DNA of 64,000 bases from Deltaproteobacteria bacterium. GTDB lineage: Bacteria; Desulfobacterota; Desulfobacteria; Desulfobacterales; Desulfatibacillaceae. Position numbers and translations under genes: made by a program. The stretch covers positions 36,268 through 100,267 of the forward strand of contig JACRLG010000016.1 of NCBI GenBank assembly GCA_016235345.1, given 5' to 3'. Under the pieces are notes generated by a model. It was not told the DNA's origin. It searched no databases and worked only from the letters and a program-made list of their open reading frames with translations. Positions 36,419-44,859 of this stretch are shown here, piece by piece (position 1 is the first letter of the stretch; each line of letters begins with the position of its first letter).

Positions 36419-37270
36419 TCAGGCGCAAAACCCATCGGGGCAGCACTGCCCAAGAATCCGAAGTCCGTTGTCCCGGAACACCCTGTCGTAAAAATCCTGG
36501 GGAAGGCCAAGGGCCTTCAAGTTTTCGATCTCGGTTTTCCGGGGCATTATTAGATTCGGGAAGTCCGAGCCGTAAACGATGCGCTCCCGGTTTTTCAGAA
36601 GCCTTTCTGGTCCCTGGTCGTAGCTTATGCCCGGCAGAAAGGAAAAGGAAGTGTCCATCACAAGGCTCTTATGGCTTTCCAGAAAATCCATAAACACACC
36701 GTACTCCAGCCCTCCCATGTGGGCTATGTTGGCGGGTATTTCAGGGTAGCGGTTAAGCACCTTTTCAAAATGAGCCGCCCCCACGAAGGGGTTTCCCACG
36801 GGCCCGGTCCCCACGTGGAAAAGGATGCGCTTATTTTTCTCCATCACAAGCTCGTAAAGCGGAAAAAGCCTCTCGTCATGCGGATAAAAATTCTGAACAA
36901 GAAGCTGGAGCTTCACCCCCATCACCTTTTTGTGATCCATCATGGAGGCGATTTTTTCCAGCCCGCCGTCATCATCGGGATGAAAGGCGCAGAAGCAGAA
37001 GACGTTTTCGCTGTTGTCGAGAACCTCCCGGTTGAACGCGTTCAACGCGTCGGCCACGCCCTTCTTATGGGCGTAATTGGAGTAAACGACGTATTTTACG
37101 CCCTTTTCCCGAAGATAATCAACCGCCTCCCGCCAGTACAGGCGATGGATCACGTCCCAGCCGTAATCGGCGATGAACCTTTTCCAGATGGCATCGAAAA
37201 GCCGGTCCGGGAAAAGGTGGACGTGGAAATCCACCATGTTTTCCGGAAGTATGGCCGCCTTGTCGCTCAT
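36419..37270 (-). CDS. amidohydrolase-2 family metal-dependent hydrolase
   Basis: A 283-residue TIM-barrel hydrolase of the amidohydrolase_2 (ACMSD-like) group. Metal site candidates are the HxH in VDFHVHLFPD, the His in ILFHVGTGPVG, the His in NIAHMGG and the Asp in YGSDFPN. ACMSD relatives decarboxylate or hydrolyse small acids; the actual substrate is unknown. The C-terminus is Cys-rich (LGQCCPDGFCA). First gene of the unit leading to ispF and cysS. Confidence 0.82.
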   Translation of the reverse strand: MSDKAAILPENMVDFHVHLFPDRLFDAIWKRFIADYGWDVIHRLYWREAVDYLREKGVKYVVYSNYAHKKGVADALNAFNREVLDNSENVFCFCAFHPDDDGGLEKIASMMDHKKVMGVKLQLLVQNFYPHDERLFPLYELVMEKNKRILFHVGTGPVGNPFVGAAHFEKVLNRYPEIPANIAHMGGLEYGVFMDFLESHKSLVMDTSFSFLPGISYDQGPERLLKNRERIVYGSDFPNLIMPRKTEIENLKALGLPQDFYDRVFRDNGLRILGQCCPDGFCA

Positions 37271-37483
37271 GCAAAAGTCCCGTAAGCCCCGTGGGGCCGG
37301 CCCGTTTGAATCCCCAGTAAAAAGCCCTGCCTTATGTTTATGTTACGGGCGCGTTTCCGCGTCAAGGGCAATTATCCTGTTGAGCGCATATCTGTCTCAT
37401 GCTATGGGATTAAACGTGTGAAAAAGCCGGGCCGAAATTTAAGGAAATGAATTGGCCCCCAGTACAAGGCCGAAAGAGCCGCC

Positions 37484-37924
37484 ATGCCCGACCCAGCCCC
37501 TGCCTTGCCTGAATGTTTCGCCGACATGGACAAGGTGTTTCCCATGGGACCGGAGGGCCTCCGGGTCGCGCCGGAAGAATGCCTTGCCTGCGTCCACAAA
37601 ACCGGCTGCCTTAAGGCCGCGCTTGAAAAAGAGCACGAAAAGGCGGTTACGCCGAAAAGCGAGAGGCCGCCCTGTTTTTCCGACATTGAGAAGGTTTTCC
37701 CCAAGGGACCCGACGGCCTTAGGAGTTCGCCCGAAGAATGTTTCGCCTGCGAGCATAAAACTTTGTGCCTGAAGGCGGCCCTGTCGGGAAGAAAAGGCAT
37801 TGAGTTCGAGAACGAGCGGGTCGATCGCGCCCATGAGGCTGGAAACATAGGGTTTCTTGCCCGGTGGAGCAGAAAGAAATCACTCAGCCGGAGGCTTTCC
37901 GAAAAGCCTTCCCAAAATAAATAA
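37484..37924 (+). CDS. Cys-rich protein with two copies of a ~40-residue motif
   Basis: A 146-residue protein with an internal duplication. Copy 1 (about 10-47) and copy 2 (about 64-101) both read CFxDxxKVFPxGPxGLRxxPEECxACxHKTxCLKAAL. Each copy has four Cys and one His in a C-x(n)-C-x2-C-x2-H-x3-C pattern, suiting zinc or an Fe-S cluster. The C-terminal 45 residues are basic and could bind nucleic acid or another protein. No family recognised. It lies just upstream of pgk (20 bases) in the same direction. Confidence 0.65.
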   Translation: MPDPAPALPECFADMDKVFPMGPEGLRVAPEECLACVHKTGCLKAALEKEHEKAVTPKSERPPCFSDIEKVFPKGPDGLRSSPEECFACEHKTLCLKAALSGRKGIEFENERVDRAHEAGNIGFLARWSRKKSLSRRLSEKPSQNK

Positions 37925-37943
37925 CACTGGAGAACAAACAGGA

Positions 37944-39152
37944 ATGCTCACGGTAAAGGACGTTGACATAAAGGGGAAGACCGTTTTCGTGAGGGTGGAC
38001 GTGAACGTGCCGTTAGACTCCAGCGGCGCCATAAGCGACGACACCCGCATAAGGGCCGTGATCCCCACCATCAATTACATTCTGGACGAACAGGCCAAGG
38101 TTATCATCGCCTCCCACATGGGACGCCCGGGCGGCAAGGTCGATCCCAAGTATTCCCTTGCCCCGGTGGCCCGAAGGTTCTCGCGCCTCTTGAACAAGCC
38201 CGTGAAACTGGCCCCGGACTGCATAGGCCCTGAAGTGAAGGCGATGGTTGAGGCCATGCAGCCCGGCGACGTCATACTTTTGGAAAACCTCCGCTTTCAC
38301 AAGGCCGAGACCGAAAACAACGACGAGTTCGCCAAAGAGCTTGCGAGCCTGTGCGACGTTTACGTAAATAACGCTTTTGCCGTGGCCCACCGGGAAAACG
38401 CCTCGGTGGTGGCCATTACAAACCACGTTCCGGTCTGCGTGGCGGGCTTTCTTCTAGCGAGCGAGCTTAACTACTTCGCCCGGGCCATGGAAAAACCGGC
38501 CAGGCCGGTGGTGGCCATAATAGGCGGGGCTAAGGTTTCATCGAAGCTCCCGGCGTTCAAGAACATGATGAAGCACGTGGACAAGTTCGTGGTGGGCGGC
38601 GCAATGGCCAACACCTTTTTAAAAAGCGTGGATTACGAAGTGGGCAAGAGCATGGTGGAGGACTCCAGCATTCTCTGGGAAGCCCGGAACCTGATGAAAA
38701 AGGCCCAGGAAACCGGCATCAAGTTCTACATCCCGGTGGACGCCGTGGTGGCGGACAAGAACGACGCCTCTGCCGAAAGCAAGATCGTGCCCATCAGGGA
38801 GGTTCCGCCCGACTGGATGATCATGGACATAGGCCCGGCCACGGCGCTCCTCTACTCCGAGGTCCTTGCCAGCGCCAAGACAATAATCTGGAACGGCCCC
38901 ATGGGGGTTTTCGAGATCGACGCCTTTTCTCGCGGAACCATGGCCATGGTGAGCCACGTGGCCAACTCCTACGCCCTCACCATAGTGGGCGGAGGCGACA
39001 CCGACGTGGCCATTCACCGGGCCGGGGAGAGCCATCGCATAACCTACATCTCAACGGGCGGCGGGGCCTTCCTGTCGCTCATGGAGGGCCAGACCCTTCC
39101 GGCGGTGGCGGCCCTGGACGAGGCGGCCAAGAGGATTTTGTGCCAAGACTAG
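37944..39152 (+). CDS. pgk: phosphoglycerate kinase
   Basis: A 402-residue PGK catalysing 1,3-bisphosphoglycerate + ADP to 3-phosphoglycerate + ATP. Substrate motifs [18 protein letters not shown] and [10 protein letters not shown] are present, with the nucleotide loop [14 protein letters not shown] and [16 protein letters not shown] at 37944 is chosen: AGGAATG context and the conserved N-terminus; the longer frame overlaps the Cys-rich gene. The TAG stop forms the first bases of a family B repeat. Confidence 0.96.
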   Translation: MLTVKDVDIKGKTVFVRVDVNVPLDSSGAISDDTRIRAVIPTINYILDEQAKVIIASHMGRPGGKVDPKYSLAPVARRFSRLLNKPVKLAPDCIGPEVKAMVEAMQPGDVILLENLRFHKAETENNDEFAKELASLCDVYVNNAFAVAHRENASVVAITNHVPVCVAGFLLASELNYFARAMEKPARPVVAIIGGAKVSSKLPAFKNMMKHVDKFVVGGAMANTFLKSVDYEVGKSMVEDSSILWEARNLMKKAQETGIKFYIPVDAVVADKNDASAESKIVPIREVPPDWMIMDIGPATALLYSEVLASAKTIIWNGPMGVFEIDAFSRGTMAMVSHVANSYALTIVGGGDTDVAIHRAGESHRITYISTGGGAFLSLMEGQTLPAVAALDEAAKRILCQD

Positions 39153-39306
39153 CAGCCCGTTGAAAAAGGCTGGACATGATGCCTGGCTAAAAACGATGAA
39201 ATGCAAGGAAGGCGAGAATCGCGGGGAGGAATAATACTGTTCGTATATGACCGACCCGCGCTTTGAAACCTGACACTTAAGTTCGCGTTTTTAGACAGGC
39301 TGCTAA
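39150..39306 (-). repeat. dispersed intergenic repeat, family B, copy 2
   Basis: 157 bp. Read on the minus strand it begins TTAGCAGCCTGTCTAAAAAC and ends CAACGGGCTGCTAG, whose last bases are the pgk stop on the plus strand. Central stem AAGCGCGGG with CCCGCGATT (one mismatch). The right edge lies 11 bases before the GTG of the next gene. Confidence 0.9.
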
Positions 39307-39317
39307 AGGAGGGAAGC

Positions 39318-40382
39318 GTGCCGTCCCACTGGGGTTACAGGGAAGACCTTTCCATCCAGAATCGCGTAAGGCGCTCCTATTACGAGGTCCTGCGCGACGA
39401 GATGGACCAGCACGTCCTAACGTGGTCCCTTGTCCAGTCCTACAAGAATTTCCTTTCAGCGGGCCTTGTCTATCCCTATTCCGAAAAGCGCGAATTGAAG
39501 CCGCGAGCCCGCCTTTCGCTGGGCGAGGTGCACCACCAGAACGCCTTTCTGATAATTATGGCCGAAGACGTAATCCCCTCGATCCATAAAAAATACATGC
39601 GCTTTTTCGATTCCAACAAGGTGACCAAGCAGAACCTTCTCACCTACAAGGCCATCCCCTTTTCCCTGTCCCTGGAAAGAAATCTGAAAAACCTGGAATC
39701 CATCAAGTTTTTCGACTTTTTCGAAAAACTCCTGCCCATCGACTACGCCCTTCTCATTCAGAGGGACCCGTCCACCAAGGCCCGCAACCGCTATTATCTT
39801 AGCCATTTTCACATGAAGGTCGACTGGCCCATAGCGGACGCAGCCGAGGACCTGGCGCGGCAGTTGAGGTACATTTCCAAGGACCTGTACGAAAAGGGCG
39901 AAACCTACGCGGAGGAATTGCAGAAAAAATTCTTCGAGTATTACTGCATTCCCTTTGGAGCGGGCGGACGGCGCACGGCGGCCATAGTGGCGGCCCAGTA
40001 CCTGAGAAAACTCCCGTTCGTTTCCACGGTTTACGTGGGCTCTAGCGAAACCAGGGGGATCATACGGCTTTCAGAGCGGGGTGTCGCAAAGTTCGTGCTC
40101 ATGCCCCTTACAAAACTTGAAATCGGGCATTTATGCGAATCTGCCGCCATCAGCCAGACCGCCTTCCGCAAGAACTACCTCATAGCCCGGGAAGGAGAGA
40201 GCGGCGTGGCTATTTTCAGGGTCACCTACGCCCGCACCGAGTACGCAAGGCCGCCCGAAGACGGACGCATAAGGGAGCTGAAACCAGACCTGCACTGGCT
40301 GACCGTGGAGTCCCAGCACGTCCTGCCCAAACCCGGCGTGCGCCAGTTCACGCCCATAGCCCACAACATCATCTACTCATGA
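39318..40382 (+). CDS. protein of unknown function
   Basis: A 354-residue soluble protein starting at GTG 39318 after a strong AAAGGAGGG. Tyr/Phe- and Arg-rich, with mixed helices in the first 210 residues and a beta-rich segment (about 215-330) containing STVYVGSSETRG, a possible binding loop. No family recognised. Its TGA and the TGA of the opposing selenoprotein gene overlap in TCATGA at 40377-40382, so both genes end at the same six bases. Confidence 0.6.
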   Translation: MPSHWGYREDLSIQNRVRRSYYEVLRDEMDQHVLTWSLVQSYKNFLSAGLVYPYSEKRELKPRARLSLGEVHHQNAFLIIMAEDVIPSIHKKYMRFFDSNKVTKQNLLTYKAIPFSLSLERNLKNLESIKFFDFFEKLLPIDYALLIQRDPSTKARNRYYLSHFHMKVDWPIADAAEDLARQLRYISKDLYEKGETYAEELQKKFFEYYCIPFGAGGRRTAAIVAAQYLRKLPFVSTVYVGSSETRGIIRLSERGVAKFVLMPLTKLEIGHLCESAAISQTAFRKNYLIAREGESGVAIFRVTYARTEYARPPEDGRIRELKPDLHWLTVESQHVLPKPGVRQFTPIAHNIIYS

Positions 40383-41381
40383 GGCTTCCGCAAAACCAGC
40401 TTTCCCCGCCGCAGTAATGGCCCCTATGGCCGCACATGCGGCATCTGTGGCGGAGTTTATGATGTCGCCGCATTTTCCCGAAATCCTGTAAGACGCAAAA
40501 TCCTCCCACCCGGAAAAACTGCGGCCTGTTATGATGCTGCACGGGGTGTGCCCCGCCGTCTCGTGAAACCTGTCGATCACCGCCTTGCCGACGCCGAAGG
40601 GTTCCGGTTTTCCAGGCTTCGGGCTTGTGAGAACGTTTTTGTGGCCCACCAGGAAGGGCTTTAAGGTTTTGAGATAGGGAACGTTGCGCAGGTCCATGCC
40701 CAAAATGAGGTTGATGGACAGTACGGCCCCCACAAGCGCCCCGCAGGCACCGCCCGAAAGCCCCACCCCGCCGTCGTAAACGTAGGAGAGCCTTTCCAGC
40801 AGGGGATCGGACACCCCGGTCCTTTGGCGAACCCCTGAAAGCACGGCGCGCGCGCAGTGGATGCCGGGCTCATCCGCCCCCCAAGCCTTCGGCAGGTCCT
40901 TGGGCAGACCCCCGCTTATGGCCTTGTCCAGCCAGCCGAAGGCCCCGGCTATGTGGCTCATGCATTTGGCGATCTTGTCCGGGCCTACAAAATAACGCAC
41001 CTGGCCGGACAGGGTTCTGAAATCCACCCCCACCCTGCCCTTGCAGGCCGTGGAACCGTAGGTTCCGGCAAACCACCGGGCGTAGTCGCCGGCCATGTTG
41101 ATCAGGGCCGCTTCTCCCCGCCCGCCGGCTGCGGTAACGGCTTCGTCCAGGGCCAGAGCCAGCCCCAACGAGCCGCCCGACACAACCCCGCAGGTGGAGC
41201 CGGACGCCACAAGCCCGCCTTCCAGGCCGGTTGCGGCCTTTAGAAGGATGTTCTCCGGTTTTCCCATCCTGTCCTGGAGAACCTCCAGGGACGCCTGGCC
41301 TCAGTTCATGTCCTTTATCAGAAGATAACAGGCCCGTGCGCCCCAATAGCGCGAAGTCCAAAATCCAGGTTCATCAGCCAT
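40377..41381 (-). CDS. C_GCAxxG_C_C family selenoprotein (in-frame TGA = Sec27)
   Basis: A 334-residue redox-active protein read through TGA at 41301-41303. From ATG 41381 it reads MADEPGFWTSRYWGARACYL, then LIKDMN-Sec-GQASLEVLQ, then KAATGLEGG and STCGVVSGG. In C_GCAxxG_C_C proteins the first conserved Cys lies in an N-C-A/x-Q-A-V/x-L motif ahead of a GF/LxGG and TCGA/VVxGG motif, so Sec replaces that Cys. Further Cys at ACKGR, HCARAV, GACGALVG and KCGD suggest a second, duplicated half. The start overlaps the upstream lipoprotein gene by 8 bases, GAGGGGG precedes it, and a stem-loop follows the TGA. Annotation from the next ATG (41267) would lose the redox centre. Known (seleno)protein relatives exist. 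Confidence 0.85.
41273..41289 (-). promoter_or_regulatory. candidate bacterial SECIS element
   Basis: Minus strand: 7-bp stem CCTGGAG/CTCCAGG around GTT, starting 11 bases after the TGA; a shorter stem leaves a G-containing AGGTTCT loop. Position fits SelB-dependent readthrough. Confidence 0.65.
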
Positions 41382-42777
41382 CCGAAAGGCCCCCTCGATT
41401 TTTGTTTTCCATGCGCTTCAAAACCGATGCGGAAAAAATCCTGTAGGCAAAAAGCGCCCCGAAAAACGCCAGCATCAGAAGAACGGCCCGCCAGAAAATC
41501 CGGTCCACTATCTTTTCGGAAAGCTGGTCGGCCTGAAAGGCCATGCGCTTTGAAAGGTCCTCGGCCTCCACGGACATCTTTCTGAACGCCGCCGGGTCCA
41601 TCAGCATCCGGGTTTCCATAACCACCTTGCGGGTTTCATCCACAATTTTGCGCATCTCGGCGGAAGAAACCATCATGGTTTTGGTGGCTTCTATATAATC
41701 CCGGTTGAGTGCCGCGCCCGCCGCTATGGTGTCGTTCCAGTCCCGGCTGGCCTCTCCGAGGCCGGTTATGCCGCTGGCGAAGTCATGTGTCAGCACCTGG
41801 GCCGCCGAAAGGGTGCGGTTGGCCTCCGAAATGGCTCCACGGGTTTCGCCCAGAATGGCCAGCACCCTGGTTTCGCGCTCCTTCATCTCGGCGAAAAGGG
41901 ACTCGGACGTGAGCCGCATCTGTTCGGGAAGGCTCTGACCCAGCCTGGCCAGGGCCGCAGCGCTTTCCGAAAGGGTCTTGATGCTGGCCAGGGTCTGGCC
42001 GAATTCCCTGGTCTGCAGAAGGTCGTAGGCCAGAAGCTCCATGGACCAGCGGCCCGTGTTGGGCGAAAGCTCGGCCACCTGGGCTATGCGGTCCCCCACC
42101 CTGGTGATTTCCCGCACCGCCTCGGTGGCTGCGTCCAGGCGGTTGGTCCATTTTCTGATGGTGGAAAGGGGCGCGTTGACCAGGCTTTCCGGCATGGGCC
42201 TTATGGCCCCGGCGGATTGCCCCAGCGCCGTGGTGCCGTAAGGATCGTCCACCGGATGGGCCGCAAGCCAGGACTCCACCTCGGAAAGAACCGCCCTGGC
42301 GTCCTTTTCGGACATGAGCGCGTGAGCCGTCGCCCTGGCGTCTTTTTCAGCGGCCCTGGCGGTTTCAAGGGCAAGGGGCTGAAACTGGCCGAACAGGTCC
42401 TTCCCCTGGCCGCTTTCAAAGGAGCGGCGCATGGCGGTGGTGAAGGTGAGAATATCAACAAGGGCAAGCCTTGGGTTGGGCTCGGAGATCATGGAAGCAT
42501 AGGCGGGCACCGCCACGGTCTTCCAGTAAACGGCCCTGCGCCTCACGGTAAGATCATCGGTCTCCTCCTTGATGCGGTCGGCGGTGGCAACCACCATAAG
42601 GGAAAAGCGCTCGAACCCGTCCCTCAGCCTGCGCCTCAATTCAACGTCGCTCATAACGGCCACAGCGCCCGATGACTCCCTTGCCGTTTCCTTTCCTCCC
42701 GATCCGGCGGCGCAGGAAAAGGCCAGGACGGAAAGGCCGACAAGGACGGCTGTTCTGACGAGCGAAGTTAGGCGCAT
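41374..42777 (-). CDS. membrane-tethered coiled-coil lipoprotein
   Basis: A 467-residue predicted envelope protein: signal with lipobox LAFSC (Cys22), a long helical, Ala/Glu/Arg-rich body with several coiled-coil stretches (about 180-400), and one C-terminal membrane helix (about 430-452) with a short basic tail. It resembles MCP-like or tethering proteins in layout but has no HAMP or signalling hairpin that I can recognise. It overlaps the selenoprotein gene by 8 bases, so both are co-translated, suggesting a membrane-linked redox role for the pair. Confidence 0.65.
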   Translation of the reverse strand: MRLTSLVRTAVLVGLSVLAFSCAAGSGGKETARESSGAVAVMSDVELRRRLRDGFERFSLMVVATADRIKEETDDLTVRRRAVYWKTVAVPAYASMISEPNPRLALVDILTFTTAMRRSFESGQGKDLFGQFQPLALETARAAEKDARATAHALMSEKDARAVLSEVESWLAAHPVDDPYGTTALGQSAGAIRPMPESLVNAPLSTIRKWTNRLDAATEAVREITRVGDRIAQVAELSPNTGRWSMELLAYDLLQTREFGQTLASIKTLSESAAALARLGQSLPEQMRLTSESLFAEMKERETRVLAILGETRGAISEANRTLSAAQVLTHDFASGITGLGEASRDWNDTIAAGAALNRDYIEATKTMMVSSAEMRKIVDETRKVVMETRMLMDPAAFRKMSVEAEDLSKRMAFQADQLSEKIVDRIFWRAVLLMLAFFGALFAYRIFSASVLKRMENKNRGGLSDG

Positions 42778-42912
42778 GGGGGTTCCTTTGTTACGCTTGG
42801 TGTCTATATTCCAGCTTAAAAATATTTGTCGCTGCCCCTTATAAACCCAATCAATGCTTGTCAGCCAAGGTTTTCAAAGCGTATCTCGCTGATATTTAAA
42901 GTTTTTTGGAAA

Positions 42913-42982
42913 GGGTGGGAGGGGGGGCGGGGGAGGGATGGGAGAACCTTTTTTCCAAAAAAGGTTTCCCCTCCCTCCCCCG
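42913..42982. other. G-quadruplex-type tract inside a long hairpin
   Basis: The plus strand has six or more G runs of 3-7 within 30 bases (42913-42942), followed by the mirror C runs at 42968-42981. In between AACCTTTTTT/AAAAAAGGTT is a perfect 10-bp stem with a CC loop; with one bulge and a couple of mismatches the arms extend to about 25 bp. It lies in the gap between the alpha/beta hydrolase stop and the lipoprotein start (both minus strand). Confidence 0.7.
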
Positions 42983-43012
42983 CAAATCCTTCAACCTGTT
43001 TTTAGACCGTTT

Positions 43013-43963
43013 TTACACCGTCTTGGGCGCGGCTCTGCGCGGAGTCCTGGGCTTCGCCTTTTTGCCGGACGCCTCCCACTGGCTCTTGGCGAGCCTTTCC
43101 CGGAAAAATTTCTCTATCCGCAGGTTCATCAGTTCCGGCTGCTCCACCAGGGCTGCGTGGCTTCCCCTTGGAATGGTGAGGAGTTCCGATTCCGGAATCA
43201 GCTTGTGCATCTCGGCGGATATCCGCCAGGGGGTGAAAAGGTCGTCCTGGCCTGCGATTATCAAGGTGGGCACCTTTATCTCGTGCAGCCAGTCTTTCGC
43301 CGTGTGCTCCTGCATCCTTCGGGCCATGCCCAGAAAGGCCCTGAGGTCCAAGGTGCGCAGATGATCCAGGTAGGGGATGAGGTCATCCTTCCTGAAATGC
43401 TGGCTGTTTATGAACCTTATGGCCTTGCCGCCAATAAACGGGAGGGGGTCCTTGAAAAGCACCTCGTACATGGTCTGGGTCATGCGTGTGGAAAAATGGG
43501 GAAAGCAGTTGGCGAAGCGATAGGCCACGGGAAAGAAGTACTTCATCTTGTCGGTGTGCAAAAAGGTGTTCATGGGCTGGCCGTAGGAGCCAAGAACCGG
43601 AATGAGGGCTGCCACCCTTTCCGGAAACATGCGGTAGAACTCGTAGATGGTCTGAACCCCCATTGAGTGGCCCAGAAGCACGACCTTTTCGATCCCTGCC
43701 GCGTCCAGCACGGCCTTTAAGTCCAGGGCGTTGGTGCTCATGGTGAGCCCCGAATAATCGGGGGCAGCCCCGCTTTTTCCGTGCGAGCGGTAGTCCCACA
43801 GGATGACCTTGTGGTCTTTCACGAAATATTCCGCCAGGTATTTCCAGAAGAAAACCGACACGCCGATTCCATTGCAGGCGCAGATGGCGGGGCCGGAGCC
43901 CTTGGTCATGTAATAAATCTTCGTGTCGTCGAAACTTGTGGCGTACTGTTCCGCAAAGTCCAT
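43013..43963 (-). CDS. alpha/beta hydrolase
   Basis: A 316-residue alpha/beta hydrolase. Nucleophile elbow GHSMG, acid in AGQDDLFTP and His in PRGSHAAL complete the triad; the oxyanion region is NGIGVSVFFWKY. ATG at 43963 is chosen with AAAGGA upstream; a GTG at 44020 would add 19 residues with no ribosome site. The C-terminal 30 residues are Lys/Arg/Pro-rich. The gene ends in a gap with a very strong hairpin/G-rich tract, probably its terminator. Substrate unknown (esterase, haloperoxidase-like or meta-cleavage hydrolase all fit). Confidence 0.85.
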   Translation of the reverse strand: MDFAEQYATSFDDTKIYYMTKGSGPAICACNGIGVSVFFWKYLAEYFVKDHKVILWDYRSHGKSGAAPDYSGLTMSTNALDLKAVLDAAGIEKVVLLGHSMGVQTIYEFYRMFPERVAALIPVLGSYGQPMNTFLHTDKMKYFFPVAYRFANCFPHFSTRMTQTMYEVLFKDPLPFIGGKAIRFINSQHFRKDDLIPYLDHLRTLDLRAFLGMARRMQEHTAKDWLHEIKVPTLIIAGQDDLFTPWRISAEMHKLIPESELLTIPRGSHAALVEQPELMNLRIEKFFRERLAKSQWEASGKKAKPRTPRRAAPKTV

Positions 43964-44137
43964 GAGCCCGGTCCTTTTTGAAGGAAAATTATCGGCAGGG
44001 GACGCAAAGGTAATTGACACTGTGGTCGATTTTATAGCATATTAGACCTTAATCCAGCGTCAAGCAAGCCTTTTGCCCCTATCCGGGCCGCCCTTTTTCC
44101 ACTTTTTCACCACCCAATATCCTTTAAGGGAGAAGCC

Positions 44138-44776
44138 ATGACCCCGGCCAGCCAGGAAGCCTTGAACATACTGAGGCAGACGGACAACATGCAGTGGAGC
44201 ATCCTTTTCGGCCTGGGCCTTGTGATTTACGCCTACGTGGCCGAAATTGAGAAAAAAAACTGGGACGCCATTCTCATGGGCCTCCTCTTTTCCTCCGTGG
44301 AATTTCTCTGGGAGGTCGCAAACGCCCTGATCCTTCATTTCACGGGCTACGCCCCCCTGTGGGTGACGCCCGCCAGGACCTCTTTTCTGATCTTTTCCGG
44401 CATCAACATCGAAATCTTCCTCTTATTCGCACTGGCCGGCGTCTGCCTGGTAAAAAGCCTCCAGGCCTTTGAAGACGAGCCTGACACCAAAATCCTTGGC
44501 ATCCGCTACGTCTATTTCATCCCCCTTTGCTGGGGCCTTTTCTGCGTGTTCACGGAAGCCCTTCTCAACCGGGCCGGGCTTTTGATCTGGACCTACAAGT
44601 ATTGGAATTTTCCGCACCTGTGGAGCGTCACCATAAATTACATGTTCCCCTTTTTCCTGTGCACCTGGGGCCATTTCAAGGTGTCGCGCCCCACCAAAAC
44701 GAGGCTTCTGGCCCTGTTCCTGGTTCTGGACGCGGCCTCTTGGGCCGTTTTCGTGCAAATGCTCAAATGGATATGA
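44138..44776 (+). CDS. multi-pass membrane protein of unknown function
   Basis: A 212-residue integral membrane protein with about six hydrophobic segments (roughly 20-36, 43-68, 80-105, 120-140, 158-175, 188-208). It starts after TTTAAGGGAGAAGCC at ATG 44138. Charged residues inside or near helices (WEVANALIL, CVFTEALLNRAG) hint at a ligand pocket. No family recognised. It precedes the acyl-CoA synthetase gene by 83 bases and may be co-transcribed with it. Confidence 0.6.
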   Translation: MTPASQEALNILRQTDNMQWSILFGLGLVIYAYVAEIEKKNWDAILMGLLFSSVEFLWEVANALILHFTGYAPLWVTPARTSFLIFSGINIEIFLLFALAGVCLVKSLQAFEDEPDTKILGIRYVYFIPLCWGLFCVFTEALLNRAGLLIWTYKYWNFPHLWSVTINYMFPFFLCTWGHFKVSRPTKTRLLALFLVLDAASWAVFVQMLKWI

Positions 44777-44859
44777 TCCCTTTTCAAACATGAAAGACTG
44801 AGGACCAAACCATTTTAGAAGTTCCTTTTACCTTTTCACGGACTTCAAAGGAGAGATTC

